DNA from: Brevundimonas sp.
GTDB lineage: Bacteria > Pseudomonadota > Alphaproteobacteria > Caulobacterales > Caulobacteraceae
DNA length: 64,000 nucleotides
Assembly (NCBI RefSeq): GCF_029946145.1
Contig: NZ_JAQSDY010000006.1
Location: 1-64,000, forward strand
Direction of reading: 5' to 3'
Below are positions 8,865-18,864 of this stretch, one piece after another (within the stretch, counting starts at the first letter, position 1; the number at the start of each line of letters is the position of its first letter). The position numbers were made by a program, and so were the translations under genes. The notes under the pieces were generated by a model. It searched no databases. It was given only the letters and a program-made list of their open reading frames with translations, and was not told the DNA's origin.

Positions 8865-9298
8865 TGACAGGCGACATGGTCCGGACCCGGACGACCGAGC
8901 GGCGTCAGGTCGCGGCCCTGCCGTGGCGAAGGGTCGGGTCCGGGATCGAGATCCTGCTGGTCACCTCGCGCGAGACCCGGCGCTGGGTGACGCCCAAGGG
9001 CGGACGGATGCCCGGCAAGACCGACGCCGAGGCCGCCGCCCTGGAGGCGCTGGAGGAAGCGGGCGTCGAGGGCGTCACGACCGGGGAGCCGTTGGGAACG
9101 TTCCGCTATCTGAAGATCCTGAAGCGCCGGGCGCCGCGCTGGTGCGTGGTCGCCGTCTACGCTCTGGAGGTTCACGTCCAGCATGACGACTGGCATGAAC
9201 GCGCGCAGCGCGAGCGGATCTGGGTCAGCCGGGACGAGGCCGTGCGCCGGGTCGACGAGCCCGACCTGAAGGCCCTGATCGCCGCCTTCAACGGCTAG
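8864..9298 (+). CDS. Nudix hydrolase
   Basis: The 144-residue protein has a Nudix fold with the box around residues 45-70: WVTPKGGRMPG, then EAAALEALEEAGVEG. Nudix enzymes cleave nucleoside diphosphates linked to another group, using Mg2+. The core REUXEEXGU is present as LEALEEAGV, so the Arg is replaced by Leu, and Lys replaces the first conserved Glu. Similar departures are frequent in an alphaproteobacterial subgroup that resembles diphosphoinositol-polyphosphate hydrolases. The start at 8864 is chosen because it overlaps the stop of the preceding small ORF; GTG 8843 is an alternative. The substrate is unknown. Confidence 0.8.
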   Translation: MTGDMVRTRTTERRQVAALPWRRVGSGIEILLVTSRETRRWVTPKGGRMPGKTDAEAAALEALEEAGVEGVTTGEPLGTFRYLKILKRRAPRWCVVAVYALEVHVQHDDWHERAQRERIWVSRDEAVRRVDEPDLKALIAAFNG

Positions 9299-9762
9299 CG
9301 CGCGGCGGCGGCCATGAAGCAGCCCCGGCGGGCGGTGTGGAGGTGGACGCGCGCGACGGCTTCGTCCTCGAACCATTGATCCAGCCGCACCGCCAGATCG
9401 CGGCCCTCGACCACATCGGCGTCGGTCATCATCCAGTCCGCATCATAGACGCGAACGGACAGCAGGCGCCGGGACAGCATGTCCGGCACGATCCCGGGAT
9501 CGGGCGCTGCCTCGACCGCCGTTTCGCGGACGAAGACCGGGCCTTCCGAGCGGTAGGGGCTGGTGGGGTCGTCAAGGTGGCGGTGGGTCAGCAGGATCAG
9601 GCGATCGCCAGGGTCAGCGTCGGTCAGGCTGACGCGGCACGGCGCGCTGTGGGGTTCATCGGCGACCATGCGGCGCGCGCCGATCGCCCTCAGCGCGGGG
9701 TCGTCCAGAGCGAAGAGCGGCTGAAACAGCGCGAGGGGCAGGGGCAGGATGCGAAAGCTCAT
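9295..9762 (-). CDS. DUF1203 family protein
   Basis: The 155-residue protein begins MSFRILPLPLALFQPLF. It contains PCRVSLTDADPGDRLILLTH, SPYRSEGPVFVRE and a C-terminal VRVHLHTARRGCF-like strand, which fit DUF1203. Function is unknown; there is no signal peptide or membrane segment. AAAGGAG lies 8 nt before ATG 9762 and fixes the start although the frame is open far upstream. It converges on the Nudix gene with a 4-nt overlap and diverges from the M3 peptidase gene. Confidence 0.7.
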   Translation of the reverse strand: MSFRILPLPLALFQPLFALDDPALRAIGARRMVADEPHSAPCRVSLTDADPGDRLILLTHRHLDDPTSPYRSEGPVFVRETAVEAAPDPGIVPDMLSRRLLSVRVYDADWMMTDADVVEGRDLAVRLDQWFEDEAVARVHLHTARRGCFMAAAAR

Positions 9763-9861
9763 GCGGGATCTCCTTTGGCCCGGGTATGGGGCGCGACCGA
9801 TCAGGCGTCTGGCGGCTTTCGGACGTTGCGCGCGCAGCGCCGAATCCCCACAACGGAGGGC

Positions 9862-11664
9862 ATGAACGCTCCCTTCAAGACCTCCTCCGATCCGCTGGAC
9901 GCCCCCCTGTGGGACCTGTCCGACCTGTACGCGTCCCGCGAGGACGCCCGCATCGACGCCGATCTGGAACGGGCGAGGGGGATGGTGGCCGAACTGAACG
10001 CCCTGCAGGGCCAGCTGGTCGGGGCGCGGGCCGATGCGGCGACGCTGGGTCAGAGGCTGGACCGGGCCGTGACCCTGTACGAACAGGCGTCTGACGTCCT
10101 GGGCGGACTGGGGGCCTATGCCTTCATGGCCGCCTCGACCAGCCGCAATGACGCGGCCGCGACCGGCTTCGAGGCCACGGTGCGCGAGAAGATGACGGCC
10201 ATCGCCACGCCGACGGTCTGGGTCACGCTCGAGGTCAACCAGCTGGAGGAGGCCGAGATCGAGACCGCCCTGACCGCGCATCCGGCCGGCGCGCGCTGGC
10301 GCCCGTGGCTGCGCCGGGTGCGGGCCATGAAGCCGCACGAGCTGTCGCAGGAGCTGGAGACCTTCCTGGCCGAGCGCGGGCCGATCAGCGCCCAGTGGCC
10401 GCGCCTGTTCGACGAGACGCTGGCGGCGATGAAGGTCAAGGCGGGCAAGGACGAGCTGACGCTGGCGGAGGCGCTGAACCGCCTGTCCGATCCGAAGGCC
10501 GCCCGGCGCAAGTCGGCGGCGGAGGGCCTGAACGCGGCGCTGGGCCAGCGGACCGCGACCATGGCGATGGTGATCAACACGGTGGCGGCCGACAAGGCGC
10601 TGGAGGACAGATGGCGGGGCTTCAGGCGGCCCGCCGACGGACGGCACCTGTCAAACGAGGTCGACGGCGAAGCGGTCGACGCCATGGCCGAGGCCGTGGC
10701 GGCCGCCTATCCCAGACTGTCGCACCGCTATTACGCCCTTAAGGCCAGGGCCATGGGCAAGGCGACGCTGGATCAGTGGGACCGCAACGCGCCGATCGAG
10801 ACGACGCCGCCGCGCGGGTATGACTGGGCCGCGGGCAAGGAATTGGTGCTGGAGAGTTTCGCCGACCTGGGTCCCGAGTTCGCGGACCGGGCCGGCGGCT
10901 TCTTCGACAGGCCGTGGATCGACGGCAAGGCCCGGGCGGGGAAACAATCGGGCGCCTATGCCCACCCGGTGACGTCGGACCGGCACCCCTATGTGTTCCT
11001 GAACTGGATGGGCGAGCGGCGCGACGTGCTGACCCTGGCGCATGAGCTGGGACACGGCGTGCACCAGACGCTGGCGGCGGGGCAGGGGAGTTTGCTGGCC
11101 GATACGCCGCTGACCCTGGCCGAGACGGCGTCGATCTTCGCCGAGGGGCTGACGTTCGACCGCCTTCTGAAGACCGCGCCCCGGGCCGAGCAGCGCGGCC
11201 TGCTGGCCGGGCGGATCGAGGACGGGCTGAACACCGTGGTGCGCCAGATCGCCTTCCACCGGTTCGAGACGCGGTTCCACGATGAGCGCGCGGCCGGCGA
11301 GGTCCCCGTCGAGCGGATCGGCGAAATCTGGATGGAGGAGATGGGGGCCTCGCTGGGCCCGGCGGTGACCCTGAACGCCGGCTATGAACATTGGTGGAGC
11401 TATGTCAGCCACTTCGTCCACTCGCCCTTCTATGTCTATGCCTACGCCTTCGGCGACCTGCTGGTGGCGGCGCTGATGGAGACGCGGGCCAAGGACCCCG
11501 CCGGCTTCACGCCGCTGTATCGCGAGCTGCTGGCGGCCGGGGGTTCGCGGGGTTATGTCGAGGCGCTGGCTCCGTTCGGCCTGAACCCGCGCGACCCGGC
11601 GTTCTGGACCATCGGCACGAAACGGCTCGAGGGGTTGATCGACCAATTCGAGGCGGTGGCCTGA
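9862..11664 (+). CDS. M3-family oligoendopeptidase (PepF type)
   Basis: The 600-residue protein carries the zinc motif HELGHGVHQ, with His394, Glu395 and His398. The third ligand lies in the EGLTFD/ETASIFAEG region about 25 residues later. An N-terminal helical domain of about 110 residues precedes the peptidase domain, as in PepF/M3B enzymes, which cut short cytoplasmic peptides. There is no signal peptide. ACGGAGGG stands just before ATG 9862. Length matches the family. Peptide recycling is the likely role. Confidence 0.92.
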   Translation: MNAPFKTSSDPLDAPLWDLSDLYASREDARIDADLERARGMVAELNALQGQLVGARADAATLGQRLDRAVTLYEQASDVLGGLGAYAFMAASTSRNDAAATGFEATVREKMTAIATPTVWVTLEVNQLEEAEIETALTAHPAGARWRPWLRRVRAMKPHELSQELETFLAERGPISAQWPRLFDETLAAMKVKAGKDELTLAEALNRLSDPKAARRKSAAEGLNAALGQRTATMAMVINTVAADKALEDRWRGFRRPADGRHLSNEVDGEAVDAMAEAVAAAYPRLSHRYYALKARAMGKATLDQWDRNAPIETTPPRGYDWAAGKELVLESFADLGPEFADRAGGFFDRPWIDGKARAGKQSGAYAHPVTSDRHPYVFLNWMGERRDVLTLAHELGHGVHQTLAAGQGSLLADTPLTLAETASIFAEGLTFDRLLKTAPRAEQRGLLAGRIEDGLNTVVRQIAFHRFETRFHDERAAGEVPVERIGEIWMEEMGASLGPAVTLNAGYEHWWSYVSHFVHSPFYVYAYAFGDLLVAALMETRAKDPAGFTPLYRELLAAGGSRGYVEALAPFGLNPRDPAFWTIGTKRLEGLIDQFEAVA

Positions 11665-11684
11665 AACCACAGATATCTCCGCCA

Positions 11685-11813
11685 TCCTCGGGCTTGTCCC
11701 GAGGACCCATCGTTCGGCGGACGCGACATTCGGTGAGCAGCGATGGTCGGAGCGCGCGAGGCTTCACCTGCCTTGCGGGCCGGTGAATGGGCCCTCGGGA
11801 CAGGCCCGAGGGT
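11685..11813. repeat. Paired intergenic inverted repeat, family B
   Basis: The left arm has CCTCGGGCTTGTCCCGAGG followed by ACCCAT. The right arm is its inverted relative, with CCCTCGGGACAGGCCCGAGG preceded by ATGGG. Each arm is itself a hairpin. The element fills the gap between the M3 peptidase and the serine hydrolase and contains no gene. Confidence 0.65.
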
Positions 11814-11889
11814 GACGGATCAACGTGGATTTCCTCGGTGCTGATCGTGAGCCATTGACGCGCCGATGACCCCGGGCGAGCGTCGGCTC

Positions 11890-13233
11890 ATGCGCACCCT
11901 GATCCTCGCCGCGGCCCTGATCGCCGCCTCGCCGTTCGCCGCCTTCGCCCAGACCCAGCCTGCGGCCCCATCCGCCGGCGTTCGCGCCATGGCGGCGGGA
12001 TACAAGGCCCTGACCGTGTGCAGCGCGTTGAAGAACGCCGAGGCGGCGGGCGGCGCCCGGACGCTCGAGAGCATCGAGGCCAATGAGCTGACGGGCATCT
12101 ATCCCGAGCTGGACCCGCTGGTTCGCGGGATGCCGGTCGAGGTCGGCGAGCGGCAGGTGTCCGTGCCGTGGGACGAGGCCATGCCGCCCCGGGTGGCCGT
12201 GTTCTCGCCGGGTCGGGGCTGCGCAATTCTGCCGGTCGGCTGGACGGGCGAGAGTCCCGGGACAGTCCTGCCGGGCGTGCGGGTGAACGAGCCCTTCGTC
12301 GTCGCCGACCCCCGGGGAAACGCCGCCCTGCTGAACGAAGCCGTCGAAGGCGCTTTCGAGGGCCGCTACGGCGAGGGCGCCAACACCACGGCGGTGCTGG
12401 TGCTGCAGGCGGACCGCGTGGTCGCGGAGGAATACGGCGCGGACTTCGGCGTCGACACGCCCCAGCGCACATGGTCGGTCGGCAAGAGCCTCGCCGGGAC
12501 GATCATCGGCGCGGCGGTCCAGCGCGGCGAAGCGGATGTGAACGCCCCCGCCGCCATCGCCGACTGGAGCCGGCCGGGCGATCCGCGCGCGGCCATCACC
12601 CTGGACCAGCTGATGCGCATGGGCTCGGGCCTGACCAGCGACACGGCGGGCAACCGCACGGACGCCCTGTATTTCGGCGGGGTGGGGATCGACGAGCAGG
12701 CCACGAGCTGGCCGCTGATCACCACTCCCGGGACGCGGTTCCGTTACGCCAACAACGACATTCTGCTGGCCGTCCTCGCCATCGCGCCGACCTTCGCCGA
12801 CCACCCGCCGGCCGAGCTGTTCGCACGGCTGGGCATGTACGACACCTGGGCCGAGACGGACTGGCGCGGCAACTACATGCTGTCCAGCCAGGTCTGGTCG
12901 ACGGCCCGTGATCTGGCGCGGTTCGGGCGGCTGTATCTGAATGACGGCGTCGTCGACGGCGAGCGCATCCTGCCCGAGGGCTGGCGCGACCATGTCTCGC
13001 GCCCTTCGGGTCCCCAGCCGAACGGCGAGCAGGGATACGGCGCGACCTTCTGGCTTTTCAACAAGTCGGAGGGCATTCCCGCCGACGCCATCTCGGCCAA
13101 CGGCAACCGCGGCCAGTATGTGATTGTCGTTCCGAGCCGCAACATCGTGATCGTGAGGCGCGGCGAGGATCCGGCCGGAAAGCCGTTCCAGTTCATTCCG
13201 TTCACCCGCGACGTCCTGGCCGCGCTCGATTGA
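11890..13233 (+). CDS. Secreted serine hydrolase, beta-lactamase/class C-like
   Basis: The 447-residue protein has a signal peptide (cleavage after FAAFA, about residue 20). The SxxK motif SVGK has Ser196, and the second motif YAN follows about 100 residues later (RYANND). The third motif, normally KTG or HxG, seems to be NGNRGQ near the C-terminus. This set describes the class C-type serine hydrolase superfamily: esterases, peptidases and beta-lactamases acting in the periplasm. The first 150 residues before the catalytic domain match nothing I recognise. ATG 11866 is an alternative start. An esterase or peptidase role is more likely than antibiotic resistance. Confidence 0.8.
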   Translation: MRTLILAAALIAASPFAAFAQTQPAAPSAGVRAMAAGYKALTVCSALKNAEAAGGARTLESIEANELTGIYPELDPLVRGMPVEVGERQVSVPWDEAMPPRVAVFSPGRGCAILPVGWTGESPGTVLPGVRVNEPFVVADPRGNAALLNEAVEGAFEGRYGEGANTTAVLVLQADRVVAEEYGADFGVDTPQRTWSVGKSLAGTIIGAAVQRGEADVNAPAAIADWSRPGDPRAAITLDQLMRMGSGLTSDTAGNRTDALYFGGVGIDEQATSWPLITTPGTRFRYANNDILLAVLAIAPTFADHPPAELFARLGMYDTWAETDWRGNYMLSSQVWSTARDLARFGRLYLNDGVVDGERILPEGWRDHVSRPSGPQPNGEQGYGATFWLFNKSEGIPADAISANGNRGQYVIVVPSRNIVIVRRGEDPAGKPFQFIPFTRDVLAALD

Positions 13234-13261
13234 TCAAGCCGCGCGAATTGTCGCCCGCCGC

Positions 13262-13289
13262 TTGAGCCGCCCGCAGGCCTCGCTATAAG
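13262..13289 (+). promoter_or_regulatory. Candidate promoter of the oxidase subunit IV gene
   Basis: TTGAGCC at 13262-13268 and GCTATAAG at 13282-13289 are 13 bp apart, a good match to the Caulobacter housekeeping pattern. The start codon lies 36 nt beyond the -10 element. Confidence 0.5.
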
Positions 13290-13325
13290 GGCGGCAACCG
13301 ACGTTCCAGATTCCCGGACACTGAC

Positions 13326-13577
13326 ATGGCCGACCCGCACCACGCCGATTCCCACGACGCCTATGTTCGCGGCTCCCAGGAGATCAGCGAACAGTCGTCG
13401 ACCTTCATCGCCTTCATCGGCATGGCCAAATGGGGTTCGCTGTGGCTCGCGGCCCTGCTGGCCTTCCTGGTGATCTGGTTCCAGCCGGGCGGCAGCTTCA
13501 TCGGCGGCGCGATCACCTTCGTGGCGATGCTGGCGATCGGCTATTTCGCCCTGAAGTCCGGCAAGACCGGGCACTGA
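13326..13577 (+). CDS. aa3-type cytochrome c oxidase subunit IV
   Basis: The 83-residue protein has a polar N-terminus of about 30 residues (DAYVRGSQEISEQSSTF) and two hydrophobic helices (about residues 33-52 and 55-75). This pattern is typical of the small bacterial aa3 oxidase subunit IV family, a structural subunit of the terminal oxidase in the inner membrane. The main oxidase genes are not in the window. A family repeat follows it, and the transhydrogenase operon starts 240 bp downstream. Confidence 0.8.
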   Translation: MADPHHADSHDAYVRGSQEISEQSSTFIAFIGMAKWGSLWLAALLAFLVIWFQPGGSFIGGAITFVAMLAIGYFALKSGKTGH

Positions 13578-13584
13578 AAACCGC

Positions 13585-13744
13585 CCTTCTCCCCTTGCGG
13601 GAGAAGGTGGCCCGCGAAGCGGGTCGGATGAGGGGTCGCTGAGGCGATAACCTCATTGGACGACTTGTACGAGCGCCCGACCGTCGGCGTGACCCCTCAT
13701 CCGTCAGCCTTCGGCTGCCACCTTCTCCCGCAAGGGGAGAAGGG
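13585..13744. repeat. Paired intergenic inverted repeat, family C, copy 1
   Basis: Two inverted arms each consist of the palindrome CCTTCTCCCCTTGCGGGAGA plus AGGTGG, a variable hairpin, then GGATGAGGGGTC. The variable hairpins are CCCGCGAAGCGGG in the left arm and CAGCCGAAGGCTG in the right arm (read outward to centre). The central spacer of about 55 bp has no gene. A second copy is at 48453-48608. Confidence 0.85.
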
Positions 13745-13816
13745 ACGTGCTCCCCTTTTGACGCAACCTCTCCGATCAGCCTAACGTCGTCCGTCGAGAG
13801 AGACGGAGGGATTCGC

Positions 13817-14950
13817 TTGGCTGTCGCCATCGCCGTGACCCGCGAACGCCGAGATGGCGAGACGCGCTGCGCCGTCACTCCGGACACGGTCAGGAAGCTG
13901 ATCGCCATGGGCGCGACCGTGACGGTCGAGGCCGGGACCGGGACGGGCTCGTCCCTTCCTGACGCGGACTATGTCGCGGCAGGCGCGACCGTCGCGCCGG
14001 ACACCAAGGCGGTGCTGTCGGGGGCCGACATCGTGCTGAAGGTGCGCGGGCCGACGGCGCAGGAGACCAGCGCTCTGAAACCGGGCGCCATCGTCGTGGC
14101 CCTGCTGGACGCATACCGCGACAAGGAGACGGTGACGGCCCTGGCCCAGGCCGGCGCCACAGCCTTCGCCATGGAGTTCGTGCCGCGCATCTCGCGGGCC
14201 CAGGTGATGGACGCCCTGTCGTCCCAGGCCAATCTGGCCGGATACCGGGCAGTGATCGAGGCGGCGTACGCCTATGGCAAGGGTTTTCCGATGATGATGA
14301 CGGCGGCGGGCACGGTCGCGCCGGCCAAGGTCTTCGTCATGGGCGTGGGCGTGGCGGGTCTGCAGGCCATCGCCACGGCGCGGCGGCTGGGAGCCGTGGT
14401 CACCGCCACCGACGTGCGGCCGGCGACCAAGGAGCAGGTGGAATCGCTGGGGGCCAAATTCCTCGCCGTCGAGGACGAGGAGTTCAGGAACGCGCAGACG
14501 GCCGGCGGCTACGCCAAGCCGATGTCGCCCGAATATCAGGCCAAACAGGCCGAGCTGACCGGCGAACACATCAAGAAGCAGGACATCGTCATCACCACGG
14601 CCCTGATCCCGGGCCGCGCCGCGCCGGTGCTGGTCACCGCGGCGCAGGTGGCGACGATGAAGCCGGGCTCGGTGCTGATCGATCTGGCGGTCGAGGCGGG
14701 CGGCAATGTCGAGGGGGCGAAGGCCGGCGAGGTGGTGACCACGGCCAACGGGGTGCAGATCGTCGGCCACACGAACCTGCCGGGCCGGATCGCGGCGGAC
14801 GCCTCGGCCCTCTATGCGAAGAACCTCGTCGCCTTCGTCGGGCTGATGATCAGGGACGGGGCGCTGGCCCTGGACCTGGAGGACGAGATCCTCAAGGCGG
14901 CGGCGGTGACGCACGGCGGGGCCATGGTGCATGAGGGGGTGAGGGGGTGA
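13817..14950 (+). CDS. pntA1: NAD(P) transhydrogenase subunit alpha part 1
   Basis: The 377-residue protein holds the NAD(H)-binding domain dI of proton-translocating transhydrogenase. The nucleotide fold GVGVAG is at residues 176-181, and RDKETVTAL and GHTNLPGRIAADAS are conserved. It ends without the membrane segment, which is encoded separately (pntA2), as in the three-subunit enzyme of Rhodospirillum. The enzyme reduces NADP+ with NADH, driven by the proton gradient. The start is TTG at 13817, set by GGAGGG 6 nt upstream; no ATG fits the conserved N-terminus. Confidence 0.93.
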   Translation: MAVAIAVTRERRDGETRCAVTPDTVRKLIAMGATVTVEAGTGTGSSLPDADYVAAGATVAPDTKAVLSGADIVLKVRGPTAQETSALKPGAIVVALLDAYRDKETVTALAQAGATAFAMEFVPRISRAQVMDALSSQANLAGYRAVIEAAYAYGKGFPMMMTAAGTVAPAKVFVMGVGVAGLQAIATARRLGAVVTATDVRPATKEQVESLGAKFLAVEDEEFRNAQTAGGYAKPMSPEYQAKQAELTGEHIKKQDIVITTALIPGRAAPVLVTAAQVATMKPGSVLIDLAVEAGGNVEGAKAGEVVTTANGVQIVGHTNLPGRIAADASALYAKNLVAFVGLMIRDGALALDLEDEILKAAAVTHGGAMVHEGVRG

Positions 14951-14954
14951 GGGG

Positions 14955-15185
14955 ATGATGCGGCGCTTTTTGAAAGGCTTGGGATTGTTTCTCGTCGTGG
15001 CAGCTCCAGCGTGGGGCGTGGCTGCAATGGCGATTGTATTCATGACCCGAGGAGCACCTGCGTCGGCGGAGGCCTTCGGCGCGATGCTGGACCGGATGTT
15101 TGATAGCATCATCCCAACGATCGTCGCGGGCGGCGGACTCTGGCTGCTGGCGTCCATCGACGAGCGGCTGGAACGGAAAGCCTAG
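14955..15185 (+). CDS. Small membrane protein between pntA1 and pntA2
   Basis: The 76-residue protein has two hydrophobic segments (about residues 9-31 and 50-66) and a charged end, DERLERKA. It begins 4 nt after the pntA1 stop and ends 2 nt before pntA2, so it is co-translated with the transhydrogenase subunits. I know no family. It could be an accessory or assembly protein of the membrane complex; this is inferred only from position. Confidence 0.6.
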   Translation: MMRRFLKGLGLFLVVAAPAWGVAAMAIVFMTRGAPASAEAFGAMLDRMFDSIIPTIVAGGGLWLLASIDERLERKA

Positions 15186-15187
15186 AT

Positions 15188-15517
15188 ATGGAACACGTCG
15201 ATCCCACCGTCTTCCGCCTGGCTATCTTCGTGCTGGCGATCTTCGTCGGCTACTATGTCGTCTGGAGCGTCACGCCGGCCCTGCACACGCCGCTGATGGC
15301 GGTGACCAACGCCATTTCCTCGGTGATCGTGGTCGGCGGGCTGATCGCGGCGGCCGCCGCCAGCGCCGACGGCGGCTGGATCGCCAAGGGGGCCGGTGTC
15401 GCGGCCGTGACCCTGGCCAGCGTCAACATCTTCGGCGGCTTCATGGTCACGCGGCGGATGCTGGCGATGTACAAGAAGAAGGAACGGCCCAAGCCTGTTG
15501 AGGCGGCGCAGTCGTGA
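15188..15517 (+). CDS. pntA2: NAD(P) transhydrogenase subunit alpha part 2
   Basis: The 109-residue protein has three to four membrane helices. It carries the conserved stretch TPALHTPLMAVTNAISSVI and ends IFGGFMVTRRMLAMYKKKE, typical of the dII part of the alpha subunit. With PntB it forms the proton channel. The stop overlaps the start of the next gene by 3 nt, so translation is probably coupled. Confidence 0.93.
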   Translation: MEHVDPTVFRLAIFVLAIFVGYYVVWSVTPALHTPLMAVTNAISSVIVVGGLIAAAAASADGGWIAKGAGVAAVTLASVNIFGGFMVTRRMLAMYKKKERPKPVEAAQS

Positions 15518-15816
15518 CCCTGGCCATTCTTTTCACGGCCCTCGTGCCGGCGGCGCTACTGATGGTCCTCGCCTTCGTTCTGCTGAGCGGGCGGATGAGC
15601 GACGGGTTGCGGCGACGTGTCGAGCTCGGCCTGATTCTGATCTTCTATCCCGTCGTCATCCTGACGTGGGCGTGGCAGGCGTGGGACAACCAGCGGCAGG
15701 GCGACTGGCTCGGGTTCGGCCTGATGCTGATCCTCGTCGCTGCGTTCGCGACGCAGTTCGTTTTGGCCCTGCGATCCCGCACCCTTTTCCCCCGGTTCCG
15801 GAGCCGTCAGGGATGA
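15514..15816 (+). CDS. Small membrane protein in the pnt operon
   Basis: The 100-residue protein starts with GTG at 15514, overlapping the pntA2 stop (GTGA). Three hydrophobic segments are visible: residues about 2-24, 38-53 and 68-86. The sequence includes LILIFYPVVILTWAWQAWDN. No family is recognised. Tight overlaps on both sides show it belongs to the operon. Confidence 0.6.
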   Translation: MTLAILFTALVPAALLMVLAFVLLSGRMSDGLRRRVELGLILIFYPVVILTWAWQAWDNQRQGDWLGFGLMLILVAAFATQFVLALRSRTLFPRFRSRQG

Positions 15817-16100
15817 CGCTGGACGCCCATCAGTTCGCGGTCGGCGCGTCCTGGGTCGCCACGGCGATCGGGGCCGGGCTGTGGCTGTGGAGCTGGCTGC
15901 GGGAGACGGACGCCATCCGCAAGCTGCGCTTTCTCGACTGCGGCGTGGTGCTGCTGTTCGCCTCGGTGCTGCTGCGCATCGTGGCCCAGGACAAGCCGAT
16001 GAGCGTCTGGGACTGGGCCATGGTGTTCGTGGCCCCGCTGTTCATCACCGCCGCCCTGTGGCGGCTGGCGCGGACGGCCTGTCCGCCGGGAGGGCGCTGA
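15813..16100 (+). CDS. Small membrane protein in the pnt operon
   Basis: The 95-residue protein starts at ATG 15813, overlapping the previous stop by ATGA. It has three hydrophobic segments around residues 8-28, 42-60 and 67-86, with charged linkers (RETDAIRKLRFLD). No family is recognised. The chain of start-stop overlaps from pntA2 to this gene implies coordinated translation. Confidence 0.6.
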   Translation: MTLDAHQFAVGASWVATAIGAGLWLWSWLRETDAIRKLRFLDCGVVLLFASVLLRIVAQDKPMSVWDWAMVFVAPLFITAALWRLARTACPPGGR

Positions 16101-16101
16101 G

Positions 16102-16488
16102 ATGCGATCGGGGCGGATCGGGGCGATGGTGATGCTGGCCGCGCTGGCGGCCACGGCGGCGGACGCCCAGACCAATGTGGGCGCCAACCTGGAGAGCGGT
16201 CTGCCCTGGCATGTCGCGGCGCCGCAGGGCGCGAGCTGGTCGTTGGTCTGCCGCTTCCGGCCGGTCGTGTATGAGGCCTCCGCCTACAACAGGGAGGCCT
16301 GGGCCAACCGGATCGCCCAGACCGGGCGCGGCTCCGAGGGTGGTCGGTTGCCGTCCGACAACGGCAGCTGCACCGTGACCAAGACCGGCGGCCGCGGCGC
16401 GGTGGCGATCGCCATGATCAAGAACGGCCAGTCGCAGGTCGCGGTCACGAGCGACCCGGCCCGGCCTGCCGCGGTGGGATTTTTCTGA
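16102..16488 (+). CDS. Secreted protein of unknown function in the pnt operon
   Basis: The 128-residue protein has a signal peptide with probable cleavage after ATAADA, residue 22. The mature part contains two Cys (SLVCRFRPVVYE and DNGSCTVTK) that could pair and looks beta-rich. The family is unknown. It lies 1 nt after the previous gene and 22 nt before pntB, so it is very likely co-transcribed. A secreted soluble protein inside a transhydrogenase operon is unexpected. Confidence 0.6.
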   Translation: MRSGRIGAMVMLAALAATAADAQTNVGANLESGLPWHVAAPQGASWSLVCRFRPVVYEASAYNREAWANRIAQTGRGSEGGRLPSDNGSCTVTKTGGRGAVAIAMIKNGQSQVAVTSDPARPAAVGFF

Positions 16489-16510
16489 TGTCGAGATTCG
16501 GGGACACGGC

Positions 16511-17922
<1,412 letters not shown>

Positions 17923-17926
<4 letters not shown>

Positions 17927-18381
17927 TTGTCCTGCGCCGCATCATGGCAGCGGGCGGGGTCGTCATATTGTGCCTCGGCGTCGGGTCATGTTCCACGACA
18001 ATGGAGATCGCCATCGCGGGCTCCCTCGAAAGCCCGGTCATCACCTTTTCCAAACACGGTGGGGACAGGCCGGAGCGCGTTTGTCTCGGCCGGCTTTACG
18101 TCTACGAATCCGACGCGCCCGCTCCGCGCAGTCCGGTCTGGGAGATCGGCGACCTAGAGACCGAATGCGCAAAAGTGACGTCCGTCACCTATGGACGTGC
18201 TCCGGGCGGCATCCCGACGAGCGCAGGGCCTGTTCCGTTGAAGGCGAACACCGAATATGAATTCTCGGGCACCGGCTGGACCGGGCGTTTGCCGAACGTG
18301 CCTTGGTATGGAGAAGGACCGGGAGCGCGGGTCATCTTTGCGAACGGCGGCTGGCGTCGGGCGCAATTAACGGCGCGGTGA
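17923..18381 (+). CDS. Putative lipoprotein at the end of the pnt operon
   Basis: The 152-residue protein starts with GTG 17923, overlapping the pntB stop; ATG 17944 is an alternative. A hydrophobic stretch is followed by the lipobox-like VGSC, so it is probably a lipoprotein. The mature part contains paired Cys (RVCLGRLYVYE and LETECAKVT) and looks like a small beta domain. No family is recognised. Confidence 0.6.
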
Positions 18382-18438
18382 ACGATCGCCACGGAGGTCG
18401 GATTTATCGGCGCCCTAGCGGGATGGGAGGACCGGACC

Positions 18439-18864
18439 ATGGCCTATGAAGCCAAAACCAAACCCACCGAAGTCTCCGTCGCCGACTTCATCGCCAGCGT
18501 CGAGAACCCGACGCGCCGCGCCGACGCCGAAACCCTGTGCGCCCTGTTCGAGGAGATCAGCGGAGAGCCCTCGAAGATGTGGGGGCCGTCGATCATCGGC
18601 TTCGGGCGCTACCACTACCGCTACGCCAGCGGGCACGAGGGGGACGCGCCCCGGCTGGGGTTTTCGCCGCGCAAGGCGCAGACCGTGGTCTACATCCTGC
18701 CGGGGTTCTCGGGGTGGGACGCGTTCATCGGCCGGCTGGGCAAGGTGAAGACCAGCGTGGCCTGCCTGTACATCAATCGGCTGGACCAGATCGACCTGGG
18801 CGTGCTGCGCGACCTTGCCGCCGCCTCGCTGGTCGAGATGCGCGAGCGCTACCCCGAAGGCTGA
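18439..18864 (+). CDS. DUF1801 family protein
   Basis: The 141-residue cytoplasmic protein shows the DUF1801 pattern: SVADFIASVENPTRRADAE, KMWGPSIIGFGRYHYRYASG, LGFSPRKAQTVVY and a Lys-containing C-terminal helix region. The domain is common and its biochemical role is not established. GGGAGG lies 9 nt before ATG. It converges with the following minus-strand gene without a gap. Confidence 0.8.
   Translation: MAYEAKTKPTEVSVADFIASVENPTRRADAETLCALFEEISGEPSKMWGPSIIGFGRYHYRYASGHEGDAPRLGFSPRKAQTVVYILPGFSGWDAFIGRLGKVKTSVACLYINRLDQIDLGVLRDLAAASLVEMRERYPEG

Noticed and set aside
11890..13233. Beta-lactamase resistance gene
   Set aside because: The protein has the general serine-hydrolase motifs but an atypical third motif and a large unknown N-terminal part, so resistance is not supported.
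13585..13744. Paired hairpins as a rho-independent terminator or CRISPR-like repeat
   Set aside because: The arms lack T runs, occur only as inverted pairs and have no regular spacers, which fits REP/BIME-type elements instead.
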